34,496 nucleotides of DNA. It comes from a virus. Numbering within the stretch: position 1 is the first letter of the stretch; each line of letters starts with the position of its first letter. This document shows, piece after piece, positions 27,316 through 34,385 of the stretch. A program made the translations under genes and the position numbers. A model generated the notes under the pieces. That model ran no database searches and had not been told where the DNA came from. It was given only the letters and a program-made list of their open reading frames with translations. The stretch is from the IMG/VR virus record IMGVR_UViG_3300048918_000196, positions 1 through 34,496 of that record; one strand, given 5' to 3'.

Positions 27316-27491
27316 GACATCTAATCCCCGCACCGCAATGTCGCCAGTTGGTCGCGGAATTTTTCGGACGGACACGCGGCGGCAGGGAGCGTAATTCGAA
27401 AGTGCTCCAGGATCTGATCGAACGTGTCTATTCACAGGGCTACCAAAAAGGATTCCAAGATGCCAAAAGCGAAATACAAACAAAGGACTGA
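27312..27491 (+). CDS. Small phage protein with GTG start, 59 aa
   Basis: A GTG overlapping the previous stop (GTGA) opens 59 codons containing PAPQCRQLVAEFFGRTRGGR and a helical end (YSQGYQKGFQDAKSEIQTKD). The end overlaps the next gene by 32 bp in another frame. Position and coupling support it; no family is recognised. Confidence 0.45.
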   Translation: MRHLIPAPQCRQLVAEFFGRTRGGRERNSKVLQDLIERVYSQGYQKGFQDAKSEIQTKD

Positions 27492-27672
27492 CGGCGAAGG
27501 CTTCGAGGTGCCAGTCGGAGAGATTTACCGTATGGCCTGCTGTGATTGCGGCCTTGTTCACGACTTCGTATTCGTCAGCGCGGACGGCAAGCCAATCGGT
27601 GTCGCAGCACGACGTAACAACCGAGCTACAGCCCAGCGCCGCAGGAAGATGCGCGCCACCAAGGAGGCATGA
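27460..27672 (+). CDS. Small CxxC protein, 70 aa
   Basis: Starts MPKAKYKQRTDGEGFEVPVG with a MACCDCGLVHDFVF motif in the middle and a basic end (RRNNRATAQRRRKMRATKEA). This pattern (CCDCGLVH) is common in small phage proteins of unknown role. AAGGA lies eight bases before the ATG. Confidence 0.7.
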   Translation: MPKAKYKQRTDGEGFEVPVGEIYRMACCDCGLVHDFVFVSADGKPIGVAARRNNRATAQRRRKMRATKEA

Positions 27673-27673
27673 A

Positions 27674-27886
27674 ATGGACACGCGAGTAATCGCAATCGAA
27701 TTTGCATGGATCGACCCATGGACGGAAGAATGGTGCTGTGGCTGGCGTATGCCGTGGGATAAGCGCAAGGCAGCGCGATCGTACTACAGCCGCCAGATCA
27801 AGAATATGAAGCGCTGGGCCAAGGAGTTTTGCACTGGCCCGCGCACGCCGAAACTGAAACTGAAAATCATCCGGAGCGCGGCATGA
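27674..27886 (+). CDS. Hypothetical phage protein, 70 aa
   Basis: Trp-rich and basic: AFAW-like start (IEFAWIDPWTEEWCCGWRMP) and a helical basic end (RQIKNMKRWAKEFCTGPRTP). It starts one base after the previous stop, with AAGGAGG ten bases before the ATG. Function unknown. Confidence 0.6.
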   Translation: MDTRVIAIEFAWIDPWTEEWCCGWRMPWDKRKAARSYYSRQIKNMKRWAKEFCTGPRTPKLKLKIIRSAA

Positions 27887-28416
27887 CCGTGGACATCGAA
27901 AAGCTGAAGGCGCTGGCACTGGCGGCAACGCCCGGCCCATGGGAAGTGGATACCGTGAAATCTGAAGGCCACTATGGCACTGACGAAGACGGCGGATACG
28001 GCTTCATGGGCTACGCCATCATCGACGAGGAGGGCCGGCCGTTGATGGACAGCCTCAATCGCGACCAGAGCGAGATCCACGAGGACTACGACGGCGAGGA
28101 GCTCTACGCATGGGACGAACTGGCGAAACGCGACGCGGCATTCGTAGCTGGAGCCAACCCCGCTGCTGTGCTTGAACTGATCGCAGAGGTCGAGCGGCTG
28201 CGGGCTGACCGAGAAGCCGCCGTAAAAGAGGCGTGGCGCGCGAATGCTGAACTCTCCGCACTCAAGAGTGCGGCTCCCGCAGCTGGAACGGTGGAGAAGG
28301 ATGCGACTTATTGCGTTCTGAAGTCGATTATCGAAGATGGCTATCTGTCAGACACGAATACTGCACGGGGTCACGCCGCTATCGACGCGCACAACGCCCG
28401 GAGAGAGAAAGCATGA
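27883..28416 (+). CDS. Ead/Ea22-like protein
   Basis: The start TVDIEKLKALALAATPGPWE and the later KRDAAFVAGANPAAVLELIA with EVERLRADREAAV match the pattern of Ead/Ea22-like proteins in the early-left regions of lambdoid phages. The rest is variable, as usual for this family, and the end (CVLKSIIEDGYLSDTNTARG) is a separate module. Function unknown; non-essential accessory protein. It overlaps both neighbours. Confidence 0.75.
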   Translation: MTVDIEKLKALALAATPGPWEVDTVKSEGHYGTDEDGGYGFMGYAIIDEEGRPLMDSLNRDQSEIHEDYDGEELYAWDELAKRDAAFVAGANPAAVLELIAEVERLRADREAAVKEAWRANAELSALKSAAPAAGTVEKDATYCVLKSIIEDGYLSDTNTARGHAAIDAHNARREKA

Positions 28417-28607
28417 AAGAACGTGGTAGAGACCGCCGCAAAGGCGCGTCGTCGTATTTCAGCAGCCCGATCAACGACCGGCGCCGGCCGAACTACGAAC
28501 GGCGCGTCGGTGCTGTGCCGGCGGTGCCTGGACTGGTGCGCCCGGGTGTCGGTGAGGCTGTGCCGCCGGTCGAGCGGCGTCGGTATCTGGATAGTGGGAT
28601 GGAATAA
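28413..28607 (+). CDS. Small Arg-rich phage protein, 64 aa
   Basis: Starts MKERGRDRRKGASSYFSSPI with a second basic stretch (NDRRRPNYERRVGAVPAVPG); probably disordered and nucleic-acid binding. The ATG overlaps the previous stop. Function unknown. Confidence 0.5.
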   Translation: MKERGRDRRKGASSYFSSPINDRRRPNYERRVGAVPAVPGLVRPGVGEAVPPVERRRYLDSGME

Positions 28608-28618
28608 GGGAGGAGAGC

Positions 28619-28804
28619 ATGCAAGAGAAGAAAAATCAATCGCGTTACGTCACCCTGCGAGAGTGGGCGGCTTTGATGTTCTCGAAGATTCCTCACGAGA
28701 ACACCCTACTCCGTTGGGTGCATGATGGACGGATTCAGCCGCAACCCAAGAAGATCGGCAAGTCCTGGCAGGTAAAGCGGGACGCACAGTACGTGGCGGA
28801 CTAA
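28619..28804 (+). CDS. xis: Excisionase
   Basis: A 61-residue protein with the Xis winged-helix pattern: YVTLREWAALMFSKIPHENT, LLRWVHDGRIQPQPKKIGKS, WQV. It binds next to attP and bends DNA to direct the integrase to excision. GGGAGGAGAG precedes the ATG, and the integrase ATG follows two bases after the stop, as in lambda xis-int. Confidence 0.9.
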   Translation: MQEKKNQSRYVTLREWAALMFSKIPHENTLLRWVHDGRIQPQPKKIGKSWQVKRDAQYVAD

Positions 28805-28805
28805 G

Positions 28806-29903
28806 ATGGGGCGTCGTCGTCTTGCGAAGAATCGCGCCCTGCCGCCGAACCTGTACCAGAACCCGGCAGGGTACTACTATTACCGAAATCCCCACGAGAA
28901 GACGCAAAAAGGGCTTGGCCGGGACAAGGCGCACGCCGTACAGGAGGCGCGGTCGGCAAACGCCGCGCTGGCGACGCGCAAGCCCTCCTCTCTCGTCGAC
29001 TGGGTGATGGGCAAGACGGAATACACCCTGGAAGGCTGGCTGCCGGTGTACAAGGAACTATGGCTTGAGAAGAAGAAGCCGCGCGACAACACGATTCGCT
29101 CCTGCACGATGTACGTCAAGCGCATGGCCGAGGCGGATATCGGCAAGCGGCGCCTGCAGGATATCTCTACCGCTCACGTGGCGAGGTTTCTGGAGGACGT
29201 GGAAAAGGAAAGCGGCAAGGCGACAGCCAATGCCGTGCGGGCACGCATGAGCGACGTATTCCGCTGGGCCGAGACGCAGGGCCTGATCGAGGTCGGACGC
29301 AATCCGGTATCGGCAACCAGGGCGCCAAGGCCGCAGGTGACGCGCGAGCGCCTGTCGCTGGAGCAATTCCATTCCATCCATGCTAAGGCGCCGCGGTGGC
29401 TCCAGCGTGCCATGTATCTCGCCCTGACGACCGCGCAGCGCAGGGACGATATCGCTGGCCTGAAGTTTTCGGACTGGCGCGAGGGATATTTGCACATCAC
29501 CCAAGGCAAGAGCAACGGAACTGTAAAGCTCCGGCTGAGCGGGGAGATCCGGCTCGACAAGGTCGGCGTGTCGATCGGCGAGGCCGTGCAAGCATGCCGT
29601 GACCTCATTACGACGCAATACCTCGTGCACCACGTCGAGCACCAGGGATCGGCCAAACCGGGCGACCGGGTAACGAGCAACGGCCTGTCAAATGCCTTCC
29701 AGAATGCGAGGGAAGCGGCGGGCATCAAGGCGGCTGAGGGCCGGACCCCGCCAAGCTTCCACGAGATCCGCAGTCTATCGGAGCGGCTGTATCGGGAACA
29801 GTTCGGTGCCGCGTTCGCCCAATCGATGCTTGGTCACAAGACCGCCGCCATGACCGACAAGTATCATGATCTCAGAGGTGACTGGCAGGTTATTGCAGCC
29901 TAA
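28806..29903 (+). CDS. int: Tyrosine integrase (lambda type)
   Basis: A 365-residue recombinase. It has an N-terminal arm-binding segment (residues 1-60, with YYYYRNPHEKTQKGLGRDKA), a core-binding domain (about 75-175) and the catalytic domain with Arg212 (TTAQRRDDI), His319 and Arg322 (FHEIRSL), His344 (MLGHKTA) and nucleophile Tyr353 (DKYHD). Spacing is that of lambda Int. It lies last in the plus-strand operon, facing the AT-rich attP region. It integrates and, with Xis, excises the phage. Confidence 0.96.
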   Translation: MGRRRLAKNRALPPNLYQNPAGYYYYRNPHEKTQKGLGRDKAHAVQEARSANAALATRKPSSLVDWVMGKTEYTLEGWLPVYKELWLEKKKPRDNTIRSCTMYVKRMAEADIGKRRLQDISTAHVARFLEDVEKESGKATANAVRARMSDVFRWAETQGLIEVGRNPVSATRAPRPQVTRERLSLEQFHSIHAKAPRWLQRAMYLALTTAQRRDDIAGLKFSDWREGYLHITQGKSNGTVKLRLSGEIRLDKVGVSIGEAVQACRDLITTQYLVHHVEHQGSAKPGDRVTSNGLSNAFQNAREAAGIKAAEGRTPPSFHEIRSLSERLYREQFGAAFAQSMLGHKTAAMTDKYHDLRGDWQVIAA

Positions 29904-30134
29904 GACAGCCAAGGATTTCAGTAAAATTTTATACGAATTACTGTAAAACCCTCTGAAACCCGCATGGATGCTAGTTCGCTAGACTGGCTGTACTTAACAT
30001 TGGTGGCCGGATATTTTCTAAAATAAATCAGTAGCTTGATGCTTAATCGAGCATTATACCGTACCCACTTACCTCCACTGTATAGGCCTAATGTAAACAA
30101 TAACTTAGACCTGTATTTTAGTAGGCCAACGCGT
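29904..30134. other. Probable attP region, AT-rich, no gene
   Basis: This 231-bp interval is clearly more AT-rich than its surroundings and lies directly after int, where lambda-type phages have attP. It contains CAGTAA and TTACTG as an inverted repeat (29919-29924 and 29938-29943) around a 13-nt centre with TTTTATACGAA, close to the TTTTATACTAA of the lambda core. A second inverted repeat ATGCT-N6-AGCAT lies at 30039-30054. The crossover site cannot be fixed without the host attB. Confidence 0.55.
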
Positions 30135-30425
30135 CTAGTCTCCAGCCAGCCGTATCGACCACTCCTGCACGTACTCGGAGCCATCCGGCGCGCGCTCCGT
30201 GCCGTAGAGCAGCATGCCAGTGGCCGTCATCGTGATCAGTTGGGCGTCACGCAGTTCCGGGATGAGCGGGCGACGCTGCTGGTCGTTCGGATCGTACAGC
30301 TTTGCCTCGGTCTGGTGGCCGACGATCGCGACAGAGAGCTCCCCGCGCACGCCGGGGCTGGCGGAGATTTCGCGGTCTGCTAGGCGCCGGCCGCGCTGTC
30401 GAAGTCGTTTGACGATGCTGTACAT
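30135..30425 (-). CDS. Hypothetical phage protein, 96 aa
   Basis: Starts MYSIVKRLRQRGRRLADREI (very basic) and continues with a beta-rich part (LITMTATGMLLYGTERAPDG and EYVQEWSIRL). It is the last gene of the minus-strand late block before attP. Function unknown; it could bind DNA or the virion surface. Confidence 0.6.
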   Translation of the reverse strand: MYSIVKRLRQRGRRLADREISASPGVRGELSVAIVGHQTEAKLYDPNDQQRRPLIPELRDAQLITMTATGMLLYGTERAPDGSEYVQEWSIRLAGD

Positions 30426-30442
30426 TTAAACAGTATATCAGC

Positions 30443-31675
30443 CTACACTGTGTAGACTTCGCGCTCTTCCGGCGTAGCGACGCAGGCCTTACCAAGCCTA
30501 GCGCGCACCTCCTGGATCGGCAATACACGGCGCCCGACCTCGCCATATGTCTTGGACCGCAGCACGATCGTGATCGACTTCCGATTCCGGTATCCAGCGT
30601 CGTGTGCCCACTTGTCGAGCGCCGCCAGATGGTTGAATGACTCGACGAAGATGCCGGGATGCTCCTTCATCACCATGCCGTGGTGCACATGTCCGATGTC
30701 CACGTAATGAAATTCCGTCTCTCCGTAATCCTTCCGGTAGTCGGTCGTCATCACGTGCGCCAGTTGCTGCGGTCGGCACTTGTCCGAATGGTGCGTCATC
30801 ACCAGCGTATTACCCATGCGGTAGGCGATGAACACCGAGTCGTTGTTGAGCACATGGACTCGACCCGTGTGTCCATAGGCTACCCGAAGCAGTTCCGCCA
30901 TCCAGATATCGTTCGTGCGGCTGTGGTTGCCCTGGTTGACGATGACGTCAACGTGCCGAGCCTTCGTCAGCGCCTTTTCGACGATGAAGCGCATAACCCT
31001 GGAATAGACCTTGATCATCTTCGGGAAGCGCGTGTCGCAGTCGAGTCTATGTTTGCTGGCTTGAGTTTCGCCTTCGAAATTCTCGAAGTGAGTGGCGTCG
31101 CCGAGATCGTTGATGACCAGGCGCTCACAGGACGGCAACTCGTCGATCAGGATGCCGATCGCGGCACACAGTTCCTGCTCGGCGATCTTGAGGTCAAAGT
31201 TCTCGCCCACCTCGCTTGCATGGGCGAGCATTCCCAGATGGGCGTCCCCGATTTGGATCCACGGTATGACGTCTGACTGGAAGTCGAGCGGCGCCGGCGG
31301 CGCTTGGATTGAGCCGACATCTTCGATAAAGCCATTGATCGCCTCGCGTATGATTTCGCGCTGCCGTTCCAGATCGATCGCCGACTTGACCCACTGCCCC
31401 GTGGGATTCCCGTTCTTGTCGTAATACGTCGATACGCCTTTGACCAGAAACCCGTCTGGCACGATGTGCGTCATGTCGTGCGCCGGCGAGTAACCCTGAC
31501 GCGCCGCCGATTTTTCGACACGATCGAGCGCCGCGCAGATCGTGCCTTTGCTCACGCCCAGCGCACGTGATGCCGGCCGGATGCCACCGTGCTCTATCAC
31601 GGCATCGAGGTACAGGGCTTGCTGGGGTGTAGCGAACTGACGCAGTTGCGGGTCGTATTTGCGAGCTTCGGTCAT
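30443..31675 (-). CDS. HTH-metallophosphoesterase phage protein, 410 aa
   Basis: Residues 15-60 form an HTH (TPQQALYLDAVIEHGGIRPA, then SRALGVSKGTICAALDRVE). The rest is a calcineurin-type phosphoesterase: GDAHLG (Asp144, His146), LGDATHFE (191-198), GNHSR (249-253), MTHHSD (293-298) and GHVHHG (328-333), all five metal-site motifs. Such proteins occur in many tailed phages near packaging or lysis genes and are often labelled oxidoreductase without evidence. Probable nuclease or phosphatase. ATG at 31675 has GAGG six bases before. Confidence 0.8.
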   Translation of the reverse strand: MTEARKYDPQLRQFATPQQALYLDAVIEHGGIRPASRALGVSKGTICAALDRVEKSAARQGYSPAHDMTHIVPDGFLVKGVSTYYDKNGNPTGQWVKSAIDLERQREIIREAINGFIEDVGSIQAPPAPLDFQSDVIPWIQIGDAHLGMLAHASEVGENFDLKIAEQELCAAIGILIDELPSCERLVINDLGDATHFENFEGETQASKHRLDCDTRFPKMIKVYSRVMRFIVEKALTKARHVDVIVNQGNHSRTNDIWMAELLRVAYGHTGRVHVLNNDSVFIAYRMGNTLVMTHHSDKCRPQQLAHVMTTDYRKDYGETEFHYVDIGHVHHGMVMKEHPGIFVESFNHLAALDKWAHDAGYRNRKSITIVLRSKTYGEVGRRVLPIQEVRARLGKACVATPEEREVYTV

Positions 31676-31682
31676 GCGTACC

Positions 31683-31853
31683 TCACGAGTTGATGCGTGC
31701 CTGCACCAGGGCGAGCAATTCCGCATCGTTGGCTGTGGCGCGGATATCGTCGGCCCATATCGGCACGCACCCGCGAGTTTCGGTCTTGACGACGTAGAAA
31801 AGCGCGCCCGGCTCTAAAGCAAAGGCGCGCATTTTCCGCAGCAGTTCGTCCAT
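31683..31853 (-). CDS. Small phage protein, 56 aa
   Basis: Starts MDELLRKMRAFALEPGALFY and has a short beta part (TRGCVPIWADDIRAT). It begins two bases after the Rz stop without a good ribosome-binding site, so it probably depends on coupling. Function unknown. Confidence 0.5.
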   Translation of the reverse strand: MDELLRKMRAFALEPGALFYVVKTETRGCVPIWADDIRATANDAELLALVQARINS

Positions 31854-31855
31854 TG

Positions 31856-32368
31856 CTATTTCGAAGGCGCGTCGCCCGGCGCGTTCTTGGGCCATGCTTC
31901 GATCAGGGTGCGTTTCTCCGAATTCAGTCGCTCAGCTTCCTCTGCCACTTCTCGACGTCGTCCTGAGCACTCTTCAAGAAGCTTCCCGTAGGTACTGGTG
32001 AGCGCACGTAGGGCATCGGCGGAATAGTCGGGCACTGCGCGGTTGATCTTGGCGATGGCGTCGCGCAGGCTGCCAGTAGCAGCAGCGGAACTAGCAGCCA
32101 GGCTGCGGATAGTCTCTTCACGTTTGGCTCCTTCGGTTGTGGCAGCTTCGCGCTGGGTGCGCCACGCCTCGGTGACGGCGCGCGCGGCTTCCTTGTCCTT
32201 GGCGATCTGGCGATCCCACTCGGCGCGCACTTCCTGCCGGCCGATCTCGCGTTCGTGCTCGAGGAACTGGTGAATGCTCGCCACGACGCCAACGGCCAAG
32301 GCGCCGATCACGATGATCTCGAGCAGCAGCTTGTATCGGGATAACCCGAGCATCAGAGCGGCAATCAT
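31856..32368 (-). CDS. Rz: Rz-like inner-membrane spanin
   Basis: A 170-residue protein with an N-terminal transmembrane helix (YKLLLEIIVIGALAVGVVAS) followed by a long periplasmic coiled coil (HEREIGRQEVRAEWDRQIAK onward), the layout of i-spanins. The ATG at 32368 overlaps the stop of the 36-aa membrane protein (ATGA) and has AGGTGG upstream; a GTG at 32377 is possible. Together with nested Rz1 it would fuse inner and outer membranes at lysis. Confidence 0.85.
   Translation of the reverse strand: MIAALMLGLSRYKLLLEIIVIGALAVGVVASIHQFLEHEREIGRQEVRAEWDRQIAKDKEAARAVTEAWRTQREAATTEGAKREETIRSLAASSAAATGSLRDAIAKINRAVPDYSADALRALTSTYGKLLEECSGRRREVAEEAERLNSEKRTLIEAWPKNAPGDAPSK
31924..32121 (-). CDS. Rz1: Rz1-like outer-membrane spanin lipoprotein, nested in Rz
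   Basis: A 65-residue lipoprotein read in another frame wholly inside Rz. GTG at 32121 has AAGGAG seven bases upstream. Signal and lipobox are LLLLAAC with Cys19 as lipid site, followed by a Pro-rich mature part (CPTIPPMPYVRSPVPTG). Nested Rz/Rz1 pairs are the lambda arrangement, which supports both calls. Confidence 0.85.
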   Translation of the reverse strand: MKRLSAAWLLVPLLLLAACATPSPRSTAQCPTIPPMPYVRSPVPTGSFLKSAQDDVEKWQRKLSD

Positions 32369-32475
32369 CCGCGCCACCTGTCAGCCATCAGCGTGGCAGC
32401 GGCGTAGATGACAACGATGCCGGCAGTGATCGCACCGGCCGCCATGCCAAGGAAAAAGGCGTCACCGGTACTCAT
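32365..32475 (-). CDS. Small membrane protein of the lysis cassette, 36 aa
   Basis: The frame starts MSTGDAFFLGMAAGAITAGI with one transmembrane helix and ends LMADRWRG. It overlaps the endolysin stop and the Rz start (ATGA on both sides), so it is very likely translated. It might be a pinholin, antiholin or assembly partner; the sequence does not decide this. Confidence 0.55.
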   Translation of the reverse strand: MSTGDAFFLGMAAGAITAGIVVIYAAATLMADRWRG

Positions 32476-32960
32476 GTCAACCCTTTCAAGCACAGTTCGC
32501 GCTCGCGCTGCCGGCGCTTGGTCAGCCCCGCCACCTCACGCCCGCCTACCTTGTTCCACAGCAGCAGCGCATTACAGGCACCGACCATGTCGCCGGCGTT
32601 CGTCTTGCGCGCCATGCTGCTCGAGCAGAAGTTGGCGACGCCGATGTTGTACGCCGCGTCGACGAAGGCCACCTTCTGACCGTCCGTCAGGCGCTCCAGA
32701 TGGATGCACTTGGCGATGCCGGCCGCGTGCCGCTCAAGGTCGCGATCCAGTTGCGCGGCGCACTCCGCGGGCGTGTACTCCCTGCCCCACTGCGCGTTCT
32801 CTGTTGCACCGGTGCAGTACGTCAGGACGCCGCCGAGATCGCGATAAGTGGTCAGTTTCGTGCCCTCCTGCGCCGGCGTGAACAGCAGCAATCCAGTGGC
32901 GGCAGCAGCGCCGACGAACGCCGCCAAGCCTCGCTTGCCGATCCTATTTTCCGTTGCCAT
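32472..32960 (-). CDS. SAR-type endolysin, GH24 lysozyme
   Basis: A 162-residue lysozyme with catalytic Glu32, Asp41 and Thr47 at T4/lambdoid spacing (EGTKLTTYRDLGGVLT). The N-terminus (GLAAFVGAAAATGLLLF) is a weakly hydrophobic Gly/Ala-rich helix after basic residues, as in signal-anchor-release endolysins such as R21. It would be exported by Sec, held inactive at the membrane and released on depolarisation. Cys48/Cys49-region residues may take part in disulfide control. ATG at 32960 has GGAG upstream; it overlaps the holin gene. Confidence 0.9.
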   Translation of the reverse strand: MATENRIGKRGLAAFVGAAAATGLLLFTPAQEGTKLTTYRDLGGVLTYCTGATENAQWGREYTPAECAAQLDRDLERHAAGIAKCIHLERLTDGQKVAFVDAAYNIGVANFCSSSMARKTNAGDMVGACNALLLWNKVGGREVAGLTKRRQRERELCLKGLT

Positions 32961-33174
32961 TGGAGAGCTCCGTTTGTGCCAGCACCCGCGCGCCAGTAGC
33001 GGCGATCGATACACAGGCGGCGATGCCGGCAAATACGCCGGGCCTGATGGATTCCGGCTGCACCAGCTGCACGACCAGTTCGGCGGCACCGAAGATCGCC
33101 GCAGCGATGTTGAATTTCACCGACCACGCCTTCTTGAGGATGGCCTGCCAGTCGTCGACGAGAGAAATATTCAT
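32944..33174 (-). CDS. Holin
   Basis: A 76-residue protein with two hydrophobic segments (VKFNIAAAIFGAAELVVQLV and PGVFAGIAACVSIAATGARV), a charged N-terminus containing WQAILKKAWS and a polar tail. This is a common two-span holin pattern in phages of proteobacteria. It overlaps the endolysin start and follows the XhlA-like gene, as expected in a lysis cassette. It would open or depolarise the inner membrane. Confidence 0.8.
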   Translation of the reverse strand: MNISLVDDWQAILKKAWSVKFNIAAAIFGAAELVVQLVQPESIRPGVFAGIAACVSIAATGARVLAQTELSNGNGK

Positions 33175-33177
33175 GCC

Positions 33178-33441
33178 CTACCCCTTGAAGAAGTGCTGCA
33201 CCAACCACGTCACAAGACCGCCGACCGCCGACGCTGCGCCTCCGATGACCATCAGCGTTTTCCAGCCTCCACGCGCCTCGGAAAGAGTAAGCAGCACCTG
33301 ATCGAGCTTGACGGTCAGTTGCTGGTTACTCTCTTCGACGGCAACAAGGCCTGCGCGCAGATGCGCCACCTCCACCTCAAGGCGCGCGATGGATATCCTG
33401 GCCGTGGCAAGGGCTTCTGCTTGATTGAGTTGATCGTTCAC
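33178..33441 (-). CDS. XhlA-like membrane protein
   Basis: An 87-residue protein with a long N-terminal coiled coil (ARLEVEVAHLRAGLVAVEES-type helix) and one C-terminal transmembrane helix (TLMVIGGAASAVGGLVTWLV) with a short positive end. This is the architecture of XhlA/hemolysin-like proteins near phage holins. The start is GTG at 33441. It is the first gene after the terminator and probably helps the holin. Confidence 0.7.
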   Translation of the reverse strand: MNDQLNQAEALATARISIARLEVEVAHLRAGLVAVEESNQQLTVKLDQVLLTLSEARGGWKTLMVIGGAASAVGGLVTWLVQHFFKG

Positions 33442-33452
33442 GGTGAGCCCGT

Positions 33453-33474
33453 AAAAAAGCCCGCATGTGCGGGC
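33453..33474 (-). terminator. Rho-independent terminator between fibre gene and lysis cassette
   Basis: On the minus strand GCCCGCA and TGCGGGC (33468-33474 with 33459-33465) form a 7-bp stem, followed by TTTTTT (33458 to 33453). It ends tail transcripts, or attenuates them, before the lysis genes. Confidence 0.8.
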
Positions 33475-33532
33475 GGGTTGGGAGGAAGCGTTTGACGATC
33501 ATCGCCGGCTCGGTGAAATTCAGGTTGAATTT

Positions 33533-34384
33533 TCACATCACCATCACAACCGGCCTGCGTAATATCGTTGCGCCTGTCGGCGTTTTGAAATATACGTTTC
33601 GGCGTCGCCCCAAGAACAGCTGGAATCGGTTGTCGTGGATGGCCTTGATCTCTTGCGCCGACAAGATGCGATTCCAGAAAAGCGCAATTTCAATATTTCC
33701 ATCCCAATCACCGTTGCCAGCAGTTAAAAAGTTAGCGGTGCCGATCCTCAGGGACTGACCCGAATCGGAAGCATTCGTGCCAGAGCCGGCGCCGTTATAG
33801 GATACGCCTGCATCCTGGCCGCCTATATAAAGATTCAAGCCTGAACTTATAGGAGGAGCCCCCCACTGAACCGCCGCTGCGACTGATGTCCATGTCCGTT
33901 GCGGAAAACTTGCAACCGACTGTGCGTTCGTATTAGTGGAACTGTTCTCACGAACGAGGAGAAGCTTGCCACTTGTTACGCCAAGCGCCCACCCAATATT
34001 GTTTGAGTTTGAGTCATTCCGGCATGCGAGCGCACCGACATTGCTCGTCGTATGATCGCCATACACCCACATAAAAACTGTGCCGGGATTGCTGCTACTG
34101 GCGAAATTGACCACGTTGGCGTCAAGACCAAAATCCAGATAGCTCTCGCCGACAGATATACCGTTGAATTTGACATTAGCCCCGCCGTCCCCAATGCCGC
34201 CAGTAGGCTTCTTAGCACTGCCAGCACGTGTTCCGGCAGCACCAGTCACCAAATTACGTAGCGACCCGTCTCCTTGCGAAATACCTGCGAACTTCAAACC
34301 TTGCGTAATCGGATTTGCCCAGTTAATGCCAAGGACATTTTGTGTTTGCGACGGATGGCGCCGCAGTGGAGGAATGGCTGGCAT
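33533..34384 (-). CDS. LamG-like tail fibre or receptor-binding protein
   Basis: A 283-residue protein. The start (NVLGINWANPITQGLKFAGI) and the jelly-roll pattern match concanavalin A/LamG-like virion proteins: PGTVFMWVYGDHTTSN, TWTSVAAAVQWGAPP, LNLYIGGQDAG, IEIALFWNRILSAQEIKAIH. The final residues form a short tail (RRNVYFKTPTGATILRRPVV). These domains bind sugars on the host surface or decorate fibres. It follows the end of another tail gene by one base. Confidence 0.85.
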   Translation of the reverse strand: MPAIPPLRRHPSQTQNVLGINWANPITQGLKFAGISQGDGSLRNLVTGAAGTRAGSAKKPTGGIGDGGANVKFNGISVGESYLDFGLDANVVNFASSSNPGTVFMWVYGDHTTSNVGALACRNDSNSNNIGWALGVTSGKLLLVRENSSTNTNAQSVASFPQRTWTSVAAAVQWGAPPISSGLNLYIGGQDAGVSYNGAGSGTNASDSGQSLRIGTANFLTAGNGDWDGNIEIALFWNRILSAQEIKAIHDNRFQLFLGRRRNVYFKTPTGATILRRPVVMVM

Positions 34385-34385
34385 A

